A stretch of DNA of 64,000 nucleotides from Sciurus carolinensis (GCF_902686445.1 NC_062216.1:10623084-10687083); one strand, 5' to 3'. Positions 45,401 to 57,910 are shown, numbered from the stretch's first letter. Notes: generated by a model from the sequence alone, not told the origin. A program made the numbers and translations.

Positions 45401-46780
45401 ACAGATTCCATTGAAATACATAACATCATTAGAAGCTATTTTGAAAATCTATACTCCAAAAAAATAGAAAATCTCAAAAGATATGGACAAATTTTTAGAG
45501 ATATCTGATCCTTCCTAACTGAATCAGGAGGACATACACAATTTAAACAGATGAATTTCAAGCAGTGAAATAAATCATCAAAAAGTTACCAACCAAGAAA
45601 AGCCCAGGACCAGATGGATTCTAATGCATTTCTATTCATAAGTAATGAATCCTCTGAAAGAGAAATTAGGAAAACTACTCCATTCACAATAGCCTCAAAA
45701 TAAAAATACATGGGAATCAATCTAACCAAAGAGTTGAAAGACCTCTACAGTGAAAACTACAGAACACTGAAGAAAGAGATTTAAAAAATCTTAGAAGATG
45801 GAAATATCTCCCATGTTCTTGGATAGGCAAAATTAATATTGTCAAAATGGCCATACTACCAAAAGTGCAGATTCAATGCAATTCCAATTAAAATCCCAAT
45901 GACATTCCTCATAGAAAAAGAGAAAGCAATCTTGAAATGCATCTGGAAGAATAAGAGACCTCGAACAGCCAAAGTAAATCCTGAGCAGGAAGAGTGATGC
46001 AGGTGGTATCACAATACCAGACCTTCAACTATACTACAGAGCAATAGTAACAAAAACAACATGGTATTGGCACCAAAATAGACAGGTAGACCGATGGTAC
46101 AGAATAGAAAACACAGAGAAAAACCTGCATAAGTACAGTTACCTCATACTAGACAAAGGTGCTAAAAACATACAATGGAGAAAAGCTAGCCTCTTCAACA
46201 AACGGTGCTGGGAAAACTGGAAATCCATGTGCAACGAAATGAAAATAAATCTCTATCTCTCACCCTGCACAAAACTCAACTCAAAATGAATCAAGGACCT
46301 AGGAATTAGACCTGAGACCCTACACCTAATAGAAGAAAAAGTAGGCCCAGATCTTTACCATTTTGACTTAGGACAAGATTTCCTTAACAAGACTCCCAGA
46401 GCACAAGAAATAAAAGCAGGAATCAATAAATGGAATGGATTCAAGCTAAAAAGATTTTTCCCTGCAAAGGAAACAATCAACAATGTGAAGAGAGAGCCTA
46501 CAGAGTAGAGAAGATCTTTAACATACACACTTAAGATAGAGCACTAATCTCCAAAATTTATAAAGAACTTAGAAAACTTTACACCAAAAATACAAAGAAC
46601 CCAATCAATAAACGGGTTAAGGAACTGGGCAGACACTTCACAGAAGAAGATATGTAGGTGATCAATAAATATATGAAAAAGTACTCATCATCTCTAGTAA
46701 TTAGAGAAATGCAAATCAAAACTACCCTAAGATTTCATCTCACTCCAATTAGAATGACTATTGAGGAAGCATCAAGTACC
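42419..46780 (+). mobile_element. Younger L1 inserted in the older L1, with internal ORF2 deletion
   Basis: A 5' UTR-like GC-richer start (42419-43200), a decayed ORF1 (ATG at 43252; coiled-coil-like MVEEMSEKEFRMYIIK; early stop), then ORF2 from an ATG near 44254. The endonuclease part is recognisable (CLQETHLKDI, GGVSILVSDKVDF). At about 45620-45640 the reading jumps from the start of the reverse-transcriptase palm ('agcccaggaccagatgga') to the segment after the catalytic Asp-Asp box ('tctgaaagagaaattagg', 'ccattcacaatagcctc'), so the RT core is missing. The frame is broken many times; the copy is dead. Confidence 0.85.
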
Positions 46781-47420
46781 ATACTTACAGAGTGATCTCA
46801 CGGCCCAGATTCTGACTCTAATTCTGTTACTGGTTGGTTGGGATTTTTGGGAAAATTATCTAGCCTTTCTTTGCCTCATTTTATTCATCTGTAGAACAAT
46901 ATATACCACGAACATTAGAATCAAAATGAAGTAGGTCCTGTCCTTAGAGGAAGATGCTGCAGACTGTTAGGCTATCTAGCAGACGTGTCTAATCTTTGTG
47001 TTTTATTTTTTCTTTTTACTGATCCTAGAGGTGCTCAATGACTGAACCATACACCCAATCCTTTTTAAAAACATTTAAAATTTTGAATCAGAGTCTCACT
47101 AAGTTGCTTATGGTCTCGCTAAGTTGTTGAGGCTGGCTTTGAGATTGTGATCCTCCTGCCTCAGTTTACCCAGTCACTGGGATTATAGGCATGTGCCACT
47201 GTGCCCAGCTCCCTGAGATGTTTAAGAGACTGCCAATTCAATAGACACATGTTAGTTCTGACTTGGTTTATTCCTTCTCACCATCTGCCATCAGTGTTGC
47301 ATGTATTATGGCCCTCGTGTTTCCAACACCATTATCCCAACAAAAACTGAATGGGTGAACCAGTCTTCTGCCTTCAGTCTCTCATAGAAGTCATTTTAGG
47401 AGAGAATTAATGAGGTCTGA
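46781..47420. other. Non-L1 segment caught between two L1 parts
   Basis: It carries a MIR-like core (about 46800-46900: 'tttgcctcattttattcatc'), a minus-strand B1-ID SINE (about 47000-47215) and about 200 nt of single-copy DNA. L1 sequence stops at about 46780 and restarts at 47421, repeating about 135 nt already present at 46640-46775. Confidence 0.7.
47000..47215 (-). mobile_element. B1-ID dimeric SINE, minus strand
   Basis: 'gtcactgggattataggcat' and 'gattgtgatcctcctgcctc' (B1 complement), with an ID complement on the left. Confidence 0.85.
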
Positions 47421-48280
47421 CACTTTACAGAAGAAGACATACAGGCGATTAATAAATATATGAAAAAGTGTTCAACATCTCTAGTAATTAGAGAAGTACA
47501 AATTAAAACAACTCTAAGATTTCATCTTACTCCAATTAGGATGGCTATTATCAAGAATACAAACAATAATAGATATTGGCGTGGATGTGGGAAAAAAGGC
47601 ACACTTTTACAATGCTGGTGGAGTTGCAAACTGGTGCAGCCACTCTGGAAAGCAGTGTGGAGAATCCTCAGAAAACTTGGAATGGACCCACCTTTTGACC
47701 CAGTTATCCCACTTCTCAGTTTATACCCAAAGGACTTAAAATCAGCACACTACAGTAAGGCAGCCACATGAATGTTTATAGCTACTCAATTCACAATAGC
47801 TAGATTGTGGAACCAACCTAGATGCACTTAAACAGATGAATGGATAAAGAAACTGTGGTATACATAATGGAATATTATTCAGTCATAAAGAGGAATAAAA
47901 TTATGGCATTTGCATGTAAATGAATGGAGTGAGAGAATATCATGCTAAGTGAAATAATCCAATTCCCCAAAACCAAAGGCTGGATGTTTTCTCTGATAAG
48001 TGGATGATGATACATAATGGGGTGTGGGTGGGGGGGGGTAAGAAAAGAATGGAGGAACTTTGGATTGTGTAGAGGGAAATGGGGAGGAAGGTGGGGGAAG
48101 GAATGATAGTGGACTGAGACAGACATCATTACCCTATGTACATGTATGATTACATGAATGGTATGAATCTACATTATGCACAATCATAGAAATGAAAAAT
48201 TGTACCCCATTTGTGTACAGTGAATAAAATGCAGTCTGTAAAAATAAATAAAAAATTAAAAAAATTAAAAAAGAAAAAAC
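47421..48280 (+). mobile_element. L1 3' end with 3' UTR and A-rich tail
   Basis: ORF2 C-terminus ([24 protein letters not shown] reading, then 'ttgacccagttatcccactt'), a G-rich 3' UTR tract at 48018-48040 and an A-rich tail. The right border is followed by AGATACAAT (48281-48289), matching 42410-42418. Confidence 0.85.
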
Positions 48281-49838
48281 AGATACAATCAAAGGAATCA
48301 TCAAGAGGATATAACTTTATAGAGATATATGCACCCAATATTGGAATACCTAGGTATTTAAAGCAAATGTTAACAGATCTAAAGGGATGATAGTAGGGAA
48401 TTTCAAAGTCCTGATCTCAGCAACAGACAGGTAATCTCAATATAAAACCAGCAAAGATATAGTGGTATTAAAATGCATTCTAGACTAAATAGACCTGACA
48501 TACATTTGCAACACATTCCAATGAATGAGTGCTACATGCACCTTCTTTTCAACTGCTCATGGAACATTATCTGGGATAGATCAGATGTGAGACCATAAAA
48601 CAAATCTTAATACATTTAGAAAGACTGAAATCATACCTTTTTTGACCAAGTGGTATAAAAGAAGAAATTAACAAGAGGTGGAGAGTTTGGCAATTTTATG
48701 AAGACATGAAGGTTAAATGACATGCTCCTAAATAACCAATGAATCAATGAAGAAATTAAAAGGGAAATTAAAAAATTACTCAAGACAAATGAAAATGGAA
48801 ACACATTATACCAAAGTCTATGTGACATATCTAAATCACAGCTGTACCAAGAGGGAAGTTCATAGAAATAAATACCTATATTGAAAAGAGAAGAAATATC
48901 TTAAATAAGTTAACACCACCACACCTGAAGGGAATAGAGTAACAAAGCTAACAACTCAAAATTAGTAAAGTAAGAAAGTAATAAAGTGTGGAAATAGAGA
49001 AAAAAATGATTCAAAAGAAAAATGAAAAAGAGAGTTGATTTTTTTTTGAAAAGATAAAATTCACCAATTTCTCCTAAGAAAGAAGACTCAAAAAAGGAGA
49101 CATGACTACCAATACCACAGAAATATAAAGGATCATAAGAGACCATAATGAAGAATTATACACAAACTGGGTGACCTAGAAGAAATGAATAAATTCCTAG
49201 ACACATGCAATGAACCAAGACTGCCTTGTAAAGAAATAGAAAATCTGAATAGGTCAATAACAAATGAAAACATTAAATCAGTAATAAAAAGTCCCCCACC
49301 AAATATTTGATGGCTTCACTGCTGAACTCTACCAAACATTTAAGGAATTGATACCAATTTTTCTCAATTTATTCCAGAAAATTAAACCCATCCTATGAGA
49401 CTAACATTATCCTGCCATGAAAACCAGACAAAAGATGCAGGGGGTAGGGTGGGGAAGCTACATACCAAAATCCCTGATGAACACAAGTTTAAAAATCCTG
49501 AAAAATACTATCAAATCAAATTCAACAACATGTCAAAAAGACATCCACTCACCTGACCAATGTATACAAACAAATATGATGCATCACATTAACAGAATAT
49601 AGGACAGAGACCTCATGATAATTTCTACAGAAGAAGAAAAAGCATTCCACAAAATTCAACATCCCTTCATGATAAAAACTCTCAACAAATTATGTATAGG
49701 AGGCATGTGCCTCCAAAGGCCATTTTTGATAAACCCATGGCTAACATCATGTGGAAAGGAGGATGTTGAAAGCTTTTCCCCTAAGACCTGGAACAAGACA
49801 CAATGTTCACTCCCTTCTCTTCAACATAATACTGGTAA
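48281..49838 (+). mobile_element. Older L1, continued (ORF2)
   Basis: It resumes the older element exactly where it broke at 42418: 'gatacaatcaaaggaatcat', then 'agaggatataactttata'. It contains decayed endonuclease and N-terminal reverse-transcriptase sequence and is interrupted by Tigger sequence at about 49838. Confidence 0.8.
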
Positions 49839-50220
49839 ACTCTGTTTTATTGCACCTTGTTTTATTGCATGTCACAGATCGTACATCCTTTATAGATTAA
49901 GGGTTTGTGATATTCTTGCCTCAAACACCATTTTCTGAACAGCTGAGATGCTAATTAGTGTCTTTTAGCAATAGAATATTTTTATTTTTTGTTCTTTTTA
50001 AATATACATGACAGTAGAGTATATTTTGACATATTATACCTGCATGGTAGAATATTTCTAAATAAGGTATGCACATTGTTTTAGGCATCATGCTATTGCA
50101 TCATAGTATGGTGCAAACCTCATTTTTATATTCACTAGGAAACCAAAAGACTCATGTGACTTGCTTTTTCATGATGTTCACTTTATTGCTATGGTCTGGA
50201 ATCAAACCTGCAATTTTTTT
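49838..50220 (+). mobile_element. Tigger1-like DNA transposon fragment inside the L1
   Basis: The end region reads 'tttagcaatagaatattttt', 'aaggtatgcacattgtttta', 'ggcatcatgctattgcatc', 'aaaccaaaagactcatgtga', 'ttcactttattgctatggtc' and 'tggaatcaaacctgcaat', the order of the Tigger1 3' end as I know it. About 60 nt of extra AT-rich sequence sit inside (about 49985-50045). No transposase frame. Confidence 0.65.
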
Positions 50221-50341
50221 TTGAAATGTGTTTGTTCTAGATGTCATAGCTAAAGAAATTAAGCCAGGCTGGGGATATAGCTCAGTTGGTAGAGTGCTTG
50301 CCTTGCAAGCACAAGGCCCTGGGTTCAATCCCCAGCACCAC

Positions 50342-50372
<31 letters not shown>

Positions 50373-52050
50373 AAGCCAGAGGAAGAAATTTGATTTGGTA
50401 AGGAAGAATTTAAATAGTCCCTGTTTGAAGATGTCATGATATTACATATAGAAAATCCTAAAGACTTCATTGAAAAACTGGTAGATGTAATAAATTAAGC
50501 AAACAGCAGGATACAAAATTAATACATAAAAGTCTGTGTCATTTCTGTACACCAACCCTGAGATATCTGAAAAAGTAGTCAAGAAAACAATTCTGCTTAC
50601 AGTAGAAACAAAAAAGAAATAAGTTTAATTTAGGAGGTGAAAGATCTGTACGCTGAGAATTGCAAAATGTTAATGAATAACTTGAAAAAGACATAAATAA
50701 ATAAAAAATAATAATAAATAAAAAGCTAGCCCATGTTCATGGATTGGAAGAATAATATTGTTAAAAAATCCAAACTACCTGCAGCAATCTACAGATTCAG
50801 TGCAGTATCACATCAAAATGCCAAAATACATTCTTCACAGAAATAGAAAAATCCTAAAGTTTTCAAAACCCACAAAAACCTTGAATAGCAAAAGCAATTT
50901 TGAGTAAAAAGAACAAAGCTGAAGGCATTATATTACCTGATTTCAAAATATATTAAAAAGCTACAGCAACCAAACAGCATGATACTGGCATGATACATAA
51001 ATCAATGGAACAGAAAAGAAATCTCAGAAATATATCTGCACATTTACAGTCACCTGATTTTCAACAAAGATGCCAAGAACTCAAAATGGAGAAAGGACCC
51101 ACTCTTTGATAAAGGCTCATGGGAAAACTGGATATTAACATGCAGAAGCATGAATTAGACCCTTAGGTCCCACCATATGCTAAAATAAATTAAAAACAGA
51201 TAAAAATTTAAATTTAAGACTTGAAACTTTGTAACTAATAGACGAAAACTCATGGGAAATGTCCCCATGACATTAATCTGGGTAAGGATATTTTGAGTAA
51301 GACCTCAAAAGCACAAGCAATGAAAGCAAAAATGGACAGATGGGGTTAGGTTAAACTAGAAAGCTTTGCACAGCAAAGGAAATGATCAAAAGAGTGAAGA
51401 ATACTACTGAATGGGAGAGTATGTTTTAAAACTTTATATCTGGTAAGAGGCTAATATCCAAAATAATAAGAAATGCAATCAATTCAATAGCAAGGTAACA
51501 AATAACCCAAATTAAAAATATTCCAATTGCCTCAACAGACACTTTTCAAAGGAAGGAATACAAATGGCCAACAGGTACATAAAGAATGCTCAACATTAGC
51601 GGTCATCAGAGAAATGCAAATCCAAACCATAAATGTGATACCACCTCATTCCAATTAGAATGGCTATTATTGAAAAGTCAACAGATAAAAAACATTGATG
51701 AAGACGTTGAGAAAAAGGAACAATACACCGTTGTAGGAATGTAAGTCAGTATAACCATTATGGAATGCAGTATGGAGGCTCCTCAAAAATTAAATAATAG
51801 ATCTTTCAATGATCCAGTAATCTCCCTACTAGGTATATATCCAAAGGAAATGAAATCAATGTGAAAGAGATACCTGCCAAGCCAAGATATGGAATCAACC
51901 TAAGTGTCCATCATGAACAAATGGATACAGAAAATGTGGTAATTGTGCACCGTGGAATACAAAGCAGTCTTAAAAAGAATGCATTCTACTGTCATGTACA
52001 ACTAATTAGAACAAATAGAAAAAAATAAATAAAAAAAAGAATGCTTTCCT
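50221..52050 (+). mobile_element. Older L1, 3' portion
   Basis: ORF2 from just before the catalytic box ('tttgaagatgtcatgatatt'; the expected Ala-Asp-Asp is altered) to the C-terminus and A-rich end near 52040. An ID SINE is inserted at 50267-50370. Confidence 0.8.
50267..50370 (+). mobile_element. ID SINE, well preserved, with target duplication
   Basis: 'ggctggggatatagctcag' to 'gttcaatccccagcacca', then about 29 A. Pol III A-box (tagctcagttgg) and B-box (ggttcaatccc) are intact. TTAAGCCAG flanks both sides (about 50258-50266 and 50371-50379). Confidence 0.95.
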
Positions 52051-52289
52051 GTCATTTGGGACAGCATGGATGGAAATGGAGATCACTCTGTTCAGTGAAA
52101 TAAGCCAGACATTCATGTTACAGATGACAGCTTCCTTCTGTTTAAAAGGTGTCTCGAGATATATTCTTTTGCAGAATTTTTGTACTGTATACAGTAAAGT
52201 TATCTTTCTGTATTTCCATAACCATATTTTACTCACAAGGATTTCCACAAAAACATGTAAAAATGTTAATATCAAGTGTTAAGGTTTAG

Positions 52290-52628
52290 AGAGAAGGCAG
52301 CTTAGGACCTGGCTTCCTTAACAAGAAGGCTAAAGCGCAAGAAGTAAAATTAAGAATCAATAAATGTGATAGATTCAAACTAAAAAGCTTCTTCTCAGCA
52401 AAGGTAACAATAACGTGAAGAGAGAGCCTGCAGAATGGGAGAAAATCTTTACCACACACACACACCTCAGATAGAGCATTAATCTTCAGAATATATAAAG
52501 AACTCAAAAAACTTAACACCAAAAGCCAAATAACCCAATCAATAAATGGGCTAAGGACCTGAACAGACACCACAGAGAATAAATACAATCAATCAACAAA
52601 CATGAAAAACTGCTCAAAACTGCTCAAC
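52290..52628 (+). mobile_element. L1 ORF2 3' fragment
   Basis: 'acctggcttccttaacaaga', 'aatcaataaatgtgatagat' and 'aataaatgggctaaggac' follow L1 ORF2 C-terminal order. Frames are broken. Confidence 0.8.
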
Positions 52629-52629
52629 A

Positions 52630-52855
52630 TCTCTTGAGCAGAGCTCTCTCTCTTCCTGGTTGCCATGTTCTGAGCTGCTTTCTTCCTCGACGCCCTTCTG
52701 CCATGACCGTCTGCCTCACCTCAGGCCCAGAGCAATAGACTTGGCCGAGTATGGACTGAACTTCTGAAGCCATGCACCCAAATTAACTTTTCCTTCTCTA
52801 ACATTGTTCTTGTCAGGTCTTTTGGTCACAGTGGCTCAAAGCTGATGAAAACACC
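52630..52855 (+). mobile_element. MaLR-type LTR fragment
   Basis: 'ctctctcttcctggttgcca', 'gccatgaccgtctgcctcac' and 'ggtcttttggtcacagtgg' resemble the 3' half of the LTR at 20818-21265. Confidence 0.65.
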
Positions 52856-54550
52856 AAGTATCCTAACATGTTCACAATATTTGAGGGAAGACCACAATAA
52901 GTCAATATTAATCATGTTGAATGTTGAACATCTCATTAGATTAAGACATTTCAAAATCTATTCCAATTCTATCAGTGTTTTCTGTGTAGATGTTTGTAAA
53001 TCAGAGAACTGTGTTGAGTTTAATCAGAGAGTGTGATCTGGACTTCAGACAGTTCATATAATCACACAGGATTTGTCCTTGTGTACCTGGCCTGGGTCAG
53101 CAGCCCCGTGTCCTTCAGGGTCACCTGCTGCAGCCTGTGGCAGGATTTCTTTCCTTTTCCAGGCCGAACAATCCTTACCCCATTTTGCCACCAGTGTTTG
53201 CTGACCTCGTGAAACACGTAGGACTGATGTTACGTCTTCTTCGGTATTTGCTAGATTTCATTGAGGAAGCTATCCAAGACCTGGAACTCTTTTTAAATAA
53301 CATTTCTTTGAATTATGATTATGATTGCTTTTTAAAAACTGCAGTTCTACATAGATATTAAGTCAGAGATTAAGTTCTTCTTAGGTCAGTTTTCAGAAGT
53401 GTCTTTCTATGAAAGCATTTCTATTTCATCTAAAAATTTATCATTCTAATTTGTAGAGAATGCATGTGTCATTTCATTCCAGATACTGCTGTTAACTGCC
53501 TTCAACATTTTTTTCTACCTTGAACATATTCTAAGAGTTTTTTGAATTTGATTGTTTTTCCCACATAAATAATTTTGACCTTCTTTATTCTCAATATTGT
53601 ATTTTTTTGCTAACTTTTTGTTTCTCTAGTATTTTCTACTTCCAATCACTTTTTAAAAATGTAATATGCTACTTTGAAATTTTCTGTTAACATTCTTCAA
53701 TTGGCTTAGATTTCCTCTAAGCAAGGCCTCCACAGCAAACTTTTTCCTATAACATTTTTATAGAATACAGTTCAAAGTATGTTTAAAGTTACATTGAATG
53801 TTCTTCTTGATCTACAGATTATTTAGAAATGCATTGCTTATTTCAAATACTTGGAGATGATTGCATTTTATAATATATTTATCTTACATTTAGAGAACAT
53901 AATCTGAAATATTTCAGTCCTGAGAAATTATGATTGTTTTATTTCCAAGCACACCAATAAATCATTCATATGTATATGGTGTGTATTTTGCAGTTGTTGC
54001 CAAGCACAGTCTTCTCTATATCAAGTAGACCATTTCTGTTTAATTATGTTTAAATCCCTTACTAAGTTGGATAATTTCTCTTATTCTTCTTCTTGTCCTG
54101 TCAATCCTTATTTCATACATGTTGAAGTTATATGAAAAGTTATGGAGTTTGGAAATGTAGTTCAGGCTGGAGTTAGGTCCTGGTCTCAATCCTGGCACTG
54201 CTTTAAACAAGTCATAAATTATCATCATTTGTATTATTACACCTTCCTCTCAGATTGACCTTTTGCATCATGATACATTCTTCTTTTATCACTGTGAATG
54301 TTTTTGGTGTTAAAGTCCATCAGCTTTCCTTTGTATAAAGTTCCTGTGGTATACACGTTTCCATCCTTTACTTTAAACCTATGAATGTACATGTATGTAT
54401 ATGTGTGTGTATATATACATATATGAAAATGTGTCCTTTGTAAGCAGTACAGAAATGAGAATTTTTTCCAAATCATAGGATCATTGTCTTTGTATTGGTT
54501 ATAAATTGTCAGACTGTAACAACACACTCAGTGCGATTTATAATGCAGCA
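52856..54550. other. AT-rich intergenic DNA between GULO and ADAM2
   Basis: Mostly single-copy AT-rich sequence. A much degraded ID-like piece may lie at 54145-54205. The open frame at 53137-53361 (plus) shows no family features and no flanking splice sites. Confidence 0.55.
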
Positions 54551-55010
54551 GTGGTCTTTAATCATGGCATCATATTTATTATATTATAATCTTCCCTATA
54601 TTATGCCTTTTGATAATAGTAGTAGTGTGGGATAATTTAAAACTAGGAAAAATGTAATATAAAACTCATAATCATGCATTTCTTACAAATAAATTGTCTG
54701 TGGAATTATATATATTTATAGTCAATGTGAAATTATATATATATATACATTTATAGTCAATGGTCAGATGAAAATCATAATATGCAGGTTTGAGTTCTCT
54801 AAGAAATCAGGTGATGCCTCTTTTTTTCTTTTCCACGTTTTTTTTTTTTTTTTTTTTTTGTCCACTGAAGATAATTGCTCTGAAAGAATGAGGAAGGAAG
54901 GAAAAGTCACTTGTTTGACCAAGGAAATGAATGCTGTAGATGCAACTAAGAGCAGAGTACCCTTATTATGAAGTAGACTTTGAGCATATCCTTTAATCAA
55001 CATTTTCAAT
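54550..55010 (-). other. ADAM2: Possible ADAM2 terminal exon / 3' UTR
   Basis: Downstream of the ADAM2 transmembrane exon a short final coding exon and 3' UTR are expected on the minus strand. Here the minus strand has two usable acceptors (CATTCTTTCAG near 54880 and TTTCATTAG near 55040) and an AATAAA at 54580-54575. Which acceptor is used, and hence the last residues, could not be decided from sequence alone. Confidence 0.3.
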
Positions 55011-55215
55011 CCACAAATGCTAAAGGAATAAACCTAATGAAAGAAAGTAATCAAAAATATAATTCTGCATGAAATTTTAAATGACAACCTGCAATGTCAT
55101 TTATAACTTTATATCAATGATATGACTTAAAATATCAAAAATATTCTTCAGTTTAGTTATATATAGCTGTACAATTGCTATTTAATGTTTTTATTTTTTA
55201 TGTTTATCTAATACA

Positions 55216-55287
55216 TTTCCCTCCCTCCCCTTCCCTCCTCTCTCTCTCTCTCTCTCTCTCACTCTCTTCTCTTTCTCTCTCTCTCCC
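55216..55287. repeat. (CT)n-rich simple repeat
   Basis: CT dinucleotides with CTTT/CACT interruptions. Confidence 0.9.
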
Positions 55288-56541
55288 CCTTGAAATATTT
55301 GAAACTTACTGTGATATGGAATCCTCATTATTCACACTATTCTTTGGATTCTGTCTCGCTTTCAAGCTGCCTATGTATTTAAAAATGAAAAACATCACTT
55401 AAAATTTTATTTTCTTTTCTTCAAAACTCTGCCACTATTGAAACAGTTTTGAATTCCTACCTGCTGGCTGGGTTTCCAACTCTTTGCCCCCAAGGTATAA
55501 GAAAAGGATCAATGATACAAGGTTATTTGAAAATAAACTCAGATTGTTTTCATATTTATATTATTATTGGCTAAATATCAGTAAGTCTTATTTTTTTGCC
55601 ATCCATTTTAGTCCCATTTACTTCTATCAAATTTACTAGCCTACATTTTCCTCAGTTATTTGACATTATTTTTTTCACAATAGTTACCTAAAGTAACTAT
55701 TGTGGAAAAGAAAATAGTTACCCAAAGTAAAAAATAACTTTAATATATTTAGATATTAACTGAATTATAACTAGCTACATATTCTTTCTACACTTTCAAC
55801 ATATTTCCATGAAGTATATTCTATTTACCTTTTCACATTAATTTAAGTAGTTAATGAAATTCAATTCAAATAAAATTAACTCAATTCAACAATTCAAAGG
55901 CAGAAATTATTTTGTAGCAATATCCCAGAGGAAAAGTAAACCAACTTTAATATTTATTTTTATTCTTATAACATATTCTCAGTTTTTTTTTTGTTTGTTT
56001 AATGGAAAAGTATTTGTTCCTTTATTTTTTCTGTAGATTAGCCATGGCTATGATCTATATGTTTAGTCTTATTATCTTGTATTAAATTGTATTCTTTTCT
56101 ACTTCTGATTACATCTCAGTTTATTTAATAAAGGCTAAAAAAATGCAAACAGGGCTAAGCTACCGTGCTGGTCTTCCTTGTTATCATTTATCAAAATAAA
56201 ATAAAAAATTCTTTGAAATATATAAACACTAAAAAGTGTTACTGTTCAGTGCATATTTAATAATGAAGATCAAATGATAAAAGTAGGTAGATAAACTAGA
56301 TATCATTTCCTTTTAATTTTTCCCCTAAAAAAATTCAAGCTTTTGTAAGATTAAAATTACTGAACTTTTAACAACTTTTTTGATTATTTATTATATTGGT
56401 CATGAATATTTTAAGTACTGTCTTTCCTTGTAAAGACAAGTTAAATCTTAAATAGCACTAATCACATCTACCATATACTATTAATAAGTTATTATGTCAA
56501 TAAATCATATAAGTAATAGAGCAAATATGAAATCAACATAC

Positions 56542-56704
56542 TCATCACTTGTATAATCTTCAGATTTCCATTTTTTTCTTTGGAAATGAACTTTTACCAG
56601 CATGGCAATCAGTACACAGAAAATAACGAAGAAAGGAATGAGTAAGAAAAATGGCCATCTTGAAGTTTTGGACTCGTAATAAGTACGCTCAATATAGCGC
56701 CTTT
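56542..56704 (-). CDS. ADAM2: ADAM2 exon: transmembrane segment and cytoplasmic tail
   Basis: 163 nt: two bases completing Glu from the previous exon, then 53 codons, [20 protein letters not shown] through [18 protein letters not shown] to [13 protein letters not shown], plus two bases (GA). A single hydrophobic helix (about [20 protein letters not shown]) is followed by a basic stop-transfer RKKWK. Acceptor TTCTCTCCTAG, donor GA|GTATGT. The sequence matches the fertilin beta C-terminal region. ADAM2 is a catalytically inactive ADAM on the sperm surface that works in sperm migration and egg interaction. No frame break. Confidence 0.93.
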
Positions 56705-57789
56705 CTAGGAGAGAAAAACACAGTTAGAAGGCAATCACCAGAAATGTAGTAAAAGTATTTCTGTATTTTACTATGGATACTAGAATAAGAATCAAAACCA
56801 TTTAATCATTATAATTTGCATTTTTTATATAAAGTAAGTAACCTGACAACATAAGTAGAAGCTCTTTTGATGCTCACATAATAGTCCTGTCCCTTGCTTT
56901 TTTACTGAGAACCTTCTATTCCTGGTAGTCTCTCACTGAAAAGAATTAAAGTGTGGACCCTATAAGAACTGAATATTTTTCTTAAGACTCTTACTTCTAA
57001 CAAAAAATAAATACTTCACATATAACATTTGGATTAAAATGTCTTTTATTGCACTGATATGTATTTTCATGTCTTATATAGGAAATTCTCATTTATCTTA
57101 ACTACAAAAAAATTCCCATGCCTCCTTCTAAAATCTAAAGTTTTAACTTCCACATTTAGATTAATGACTCATTTCATAGTGATTGATAAGTAGGTTGGAA
57201 TTTTAGGTTGGTTTAGCAATATGTAAATATCCACTTGCTTCAGTGCAATGTTTTGAACTGACTTTCCTTCCCATTGACTTGTTCTTTTATTGAAAAATTG
57301 ATTAGCTATGTTTTTATAGGCATCTTTCTGAACTTCCCAGTCCATTCTACTGATTTATTAGTGCATCTCTCCTTTATCAGTGACACACTATCTTGGTTAA
57401 TATAATGATAAACTAAATTGTACCCTTCTCTACAAAAAAACAGTTCAATAAATTCAGTGCAAGACAAACAGACCAAGCTGTCCTTTTTCCTTGCGCTTGA
57501 TCAGGGTTGTTCTACTCTTCCAGGCACTTTTGGGTGTTTTTGAGAATCAAACCGTTAATTTCTTAAAAACCGTATGCTATTATGATTGACATTTTAAAAT
57601 CTATAGATTTGAATTACGGAGTTAAGTATGGAATATAATCAATCTATTTATAGACAATATAATACACATTTAGATGTATATTAAATTTGGTGAGAATTAG
57701 CTATTAGCAATAATAAAGCCTTTCAGTAGGTGACTGTAGCATATTTTCCATTTAATTGGATGTTTGTGGTCCTTCCTGCATTTTTGGTC

Positions 57790-57910
57790 CTTCCTTCCTT
57801 CCCTCCTTCCTTCATTCCTTCCTTCCTTCCTCCCTCCCTCCCTCCCTCCTTCCTTCCTTCCTTCCTTCCTTCCTTCCTTCCTTCCTTCCTTCCTTCCTTC
57901 CTTCCTTCCA
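57790..57910. repeat. (TTCC)n microsatellite at a SINE tail
   Basis: About 120 nt of TTCC with TCCC variants, abutting the tail end of the minus-strand SINE at 57911-58095. It generates spurious Ser/Pro/Leu and Lys/Glu/Gly open frames. Confidence 0.95.

Noticed and set aside
47460..47771. 103-codon open frame with a conserved look
   Set aside because: It is the C-terminal part of L1 ORF2, a transposon remnant, not a host gene.
50275..50340. Sequence that folds like a tRNA-Ala gene with intact A and B boxes
   Set aside because: It has a long A-tail and a flanking target duplication, so it is an ID retroposon, not a tRNA gene. The same holds for 40766-40861.
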